Below, in pieces: positions 63,554 to 64,000 of a stretch of 64,000 bases of DNA (positions are counted from its first letter, which is position 1; the number at the start of each line of letters is the position of its first letter). A model generated the notes under the pieces. That model did not search any database. It was given only the letters and a program-made list of their open reading frames with translations, and had not been told where the DNA came from. The stretch comes from CAIXPS01 sp034430115. GTDB lineage: Bacteria; Chloroflexota; Anaerolineae; J036; Brachytrichaceae. The stretch is taken from the NCBI GenBank assembly GCA_034430115.1, contig DAOUFG010000078.1, forward strand, positions 10,606 through 74,605, read 5' to 3'. The position numbers were made by a program, and so were the translations under genes.

Positions 63554-63595
63554 TGCATTTCTCCTCAAAAGCATGAATTGCTACCGGCACAGGAC

Positions 63596-63630
63596 AACAA
63601 AAAAGGCGCGGCATGTATATGCCGCGCCTT
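63596..63630 (-). terminator. Terminator hairpin downstream of the 5S rRNA gene
   Basis: AAGGCGCGGCAT (63603-63614) pairs exactly with ATGCCGCGCCTT (63619-63630). On the minus strand it is followed by TTTTTTG. It ends the rRNA operon whose last gene starts at 64000 and beyond. Confidence 0.85.
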
Positions 63631-63911
63631 GTAGGTTCCGGTTGTCCTGCTCTTAACGATGTACGACGAACCCTCCTACGCAACGCAGCGCAGGCGGGCA
63701 ATCAGAGCGAACGTCGAGAACAAAAACAGCAAACATTTGAGACCTTTAGCGCCAAGATGCTATCAATTCAGGCGCGCGTTGTCAAGCAATTTGCTCGCAA
63801 AATGGCAAAACAAAAAATCCTGGGGCATCTGGGAAGAACGCATCAATAGGGCAATGAGGACACATGGCGTATGTCTGGGGTGACGATAGGGGGGAAAGGA
63901 AGAGGAAGGAA
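63631..63911. other. rRNA operon trailer spacer
   Basis: 281 bp between the terminator and the 5S gene. It contains no gene or tRNA that I can recognise; CCTACGCAACGCAGCGCAGG lies at 63675-63694. Confidence 0.4.
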
Positions 63912-64000
63912 TCCCAGGCAATGACCTACTCTCGCACGCAGTCACCCACGTACTACCATCGGCGCTGACGAGCTTAACGACCGGGTTCGGGATGGGACCG
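63912..64000 (-). rRNA. rrf: 5S ribosomal RNA, partial (3' part)
   Basis: The reverse complement reads CGGTCCCATCCCGAACCCGG, then CGTTAAGCTCGTCAGCGCCG, and ends GAGAGTAGGTCATTGCCTGG, the universally conserved 5S core. The 5' third is beyond the window edge. Confidence 0.93.

Overview
The window is a GC-rich, gene-dense bacterial chromosome segment of about 55 genes with short intergenic gaps. The gene content fits a Chloroflexota bacterium, most likely Anaerolineae-like: mevalonate kinase, tandem M16 peptidases, a flotillin/NfeD pair, T-box control of a short AlaS, and intergenic spacers full of short wordy repeats. The phylum is an inference from gene content, not a proven assignment.

Layout. 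1-5.1 kb: a frameshifted MutS-like ATPase, then a minus-strand run of purB, mevalonate kinase and a UbiA-type prenyl-phosphate phosphoribosyltransferase. 5.3-7.6 kb: an FHA protein, a GNAT enzyme bracketed by direct repeats, and acpS. 7.7-13.5 kb (minus): two M16 peptidases, UDP-glucose dehydrogenase, aspartate-semialdehyde dehydrogenase and a ComEA-like lipoprotein. 13.5-25.5 kb: a surface-glycan locus with rfbD, an orphan Wzt-type ABC ATPase, an IS3 remnant, a methyltransferase, five glycosyltransferases and a CDP-paratose-epimerase-like gene. Much of it is visibly more AT-rich than its surroundings. 25.5-28.4 kb: a terminator, two parS-like palindromes, tRNA-Arg, SRP RNA, a YabE-like G5/3D protein and rsmA. 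28.5-32 kb: an ABC-2 exporter operon behind a leader with a terminator.

32-41 kb: an epimerase, an inositol-monophosphatase-family enzyme, tgt, an HlyD-type adaptor, a DUF4173-like membrane protein, an EEP-family protein, a small membrane protein and an AlkZ-related protein. 41.4-46.7 kb: a divergent EF-G paralogue cotranscribed with a serine-palmitoyltransferase-like enzyme, then a LysM lipoprotein. 46.9-55 kb: a six-hairpin glycosidase, a cupin, a Fic remnant, a PhoB/PhoR-like two-component pair, a SIMPL protein and a GH5-like enzyme. 55.2-60.1 kb: a membrane-organisation cluster of NfeD/YuaF-like protein, flotillin, a RelE/Phd toxin-antitoxin pair, a PspA-like coiled coil and a K+-channel-like protein; the last four overlap one another by 4 bp each. 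60.2-64 kb: a short AlaS behind a T-box leader, an alpha/beta hydrolase and the 3' end of a 5S rRNA gene.

Two observations stand out. First, the 4-bp-coupled toxin/antitoxin/PspA-like/channel operon beside flotillin is a candidate undescribed membrane-stress or defence module. Second, several families of short imperfectly palindromic repeats fill the spacers and have entered coding sequence: inside purB, inside the channel gene, and at the ends of the ComEA-like and histidine kinase genes.
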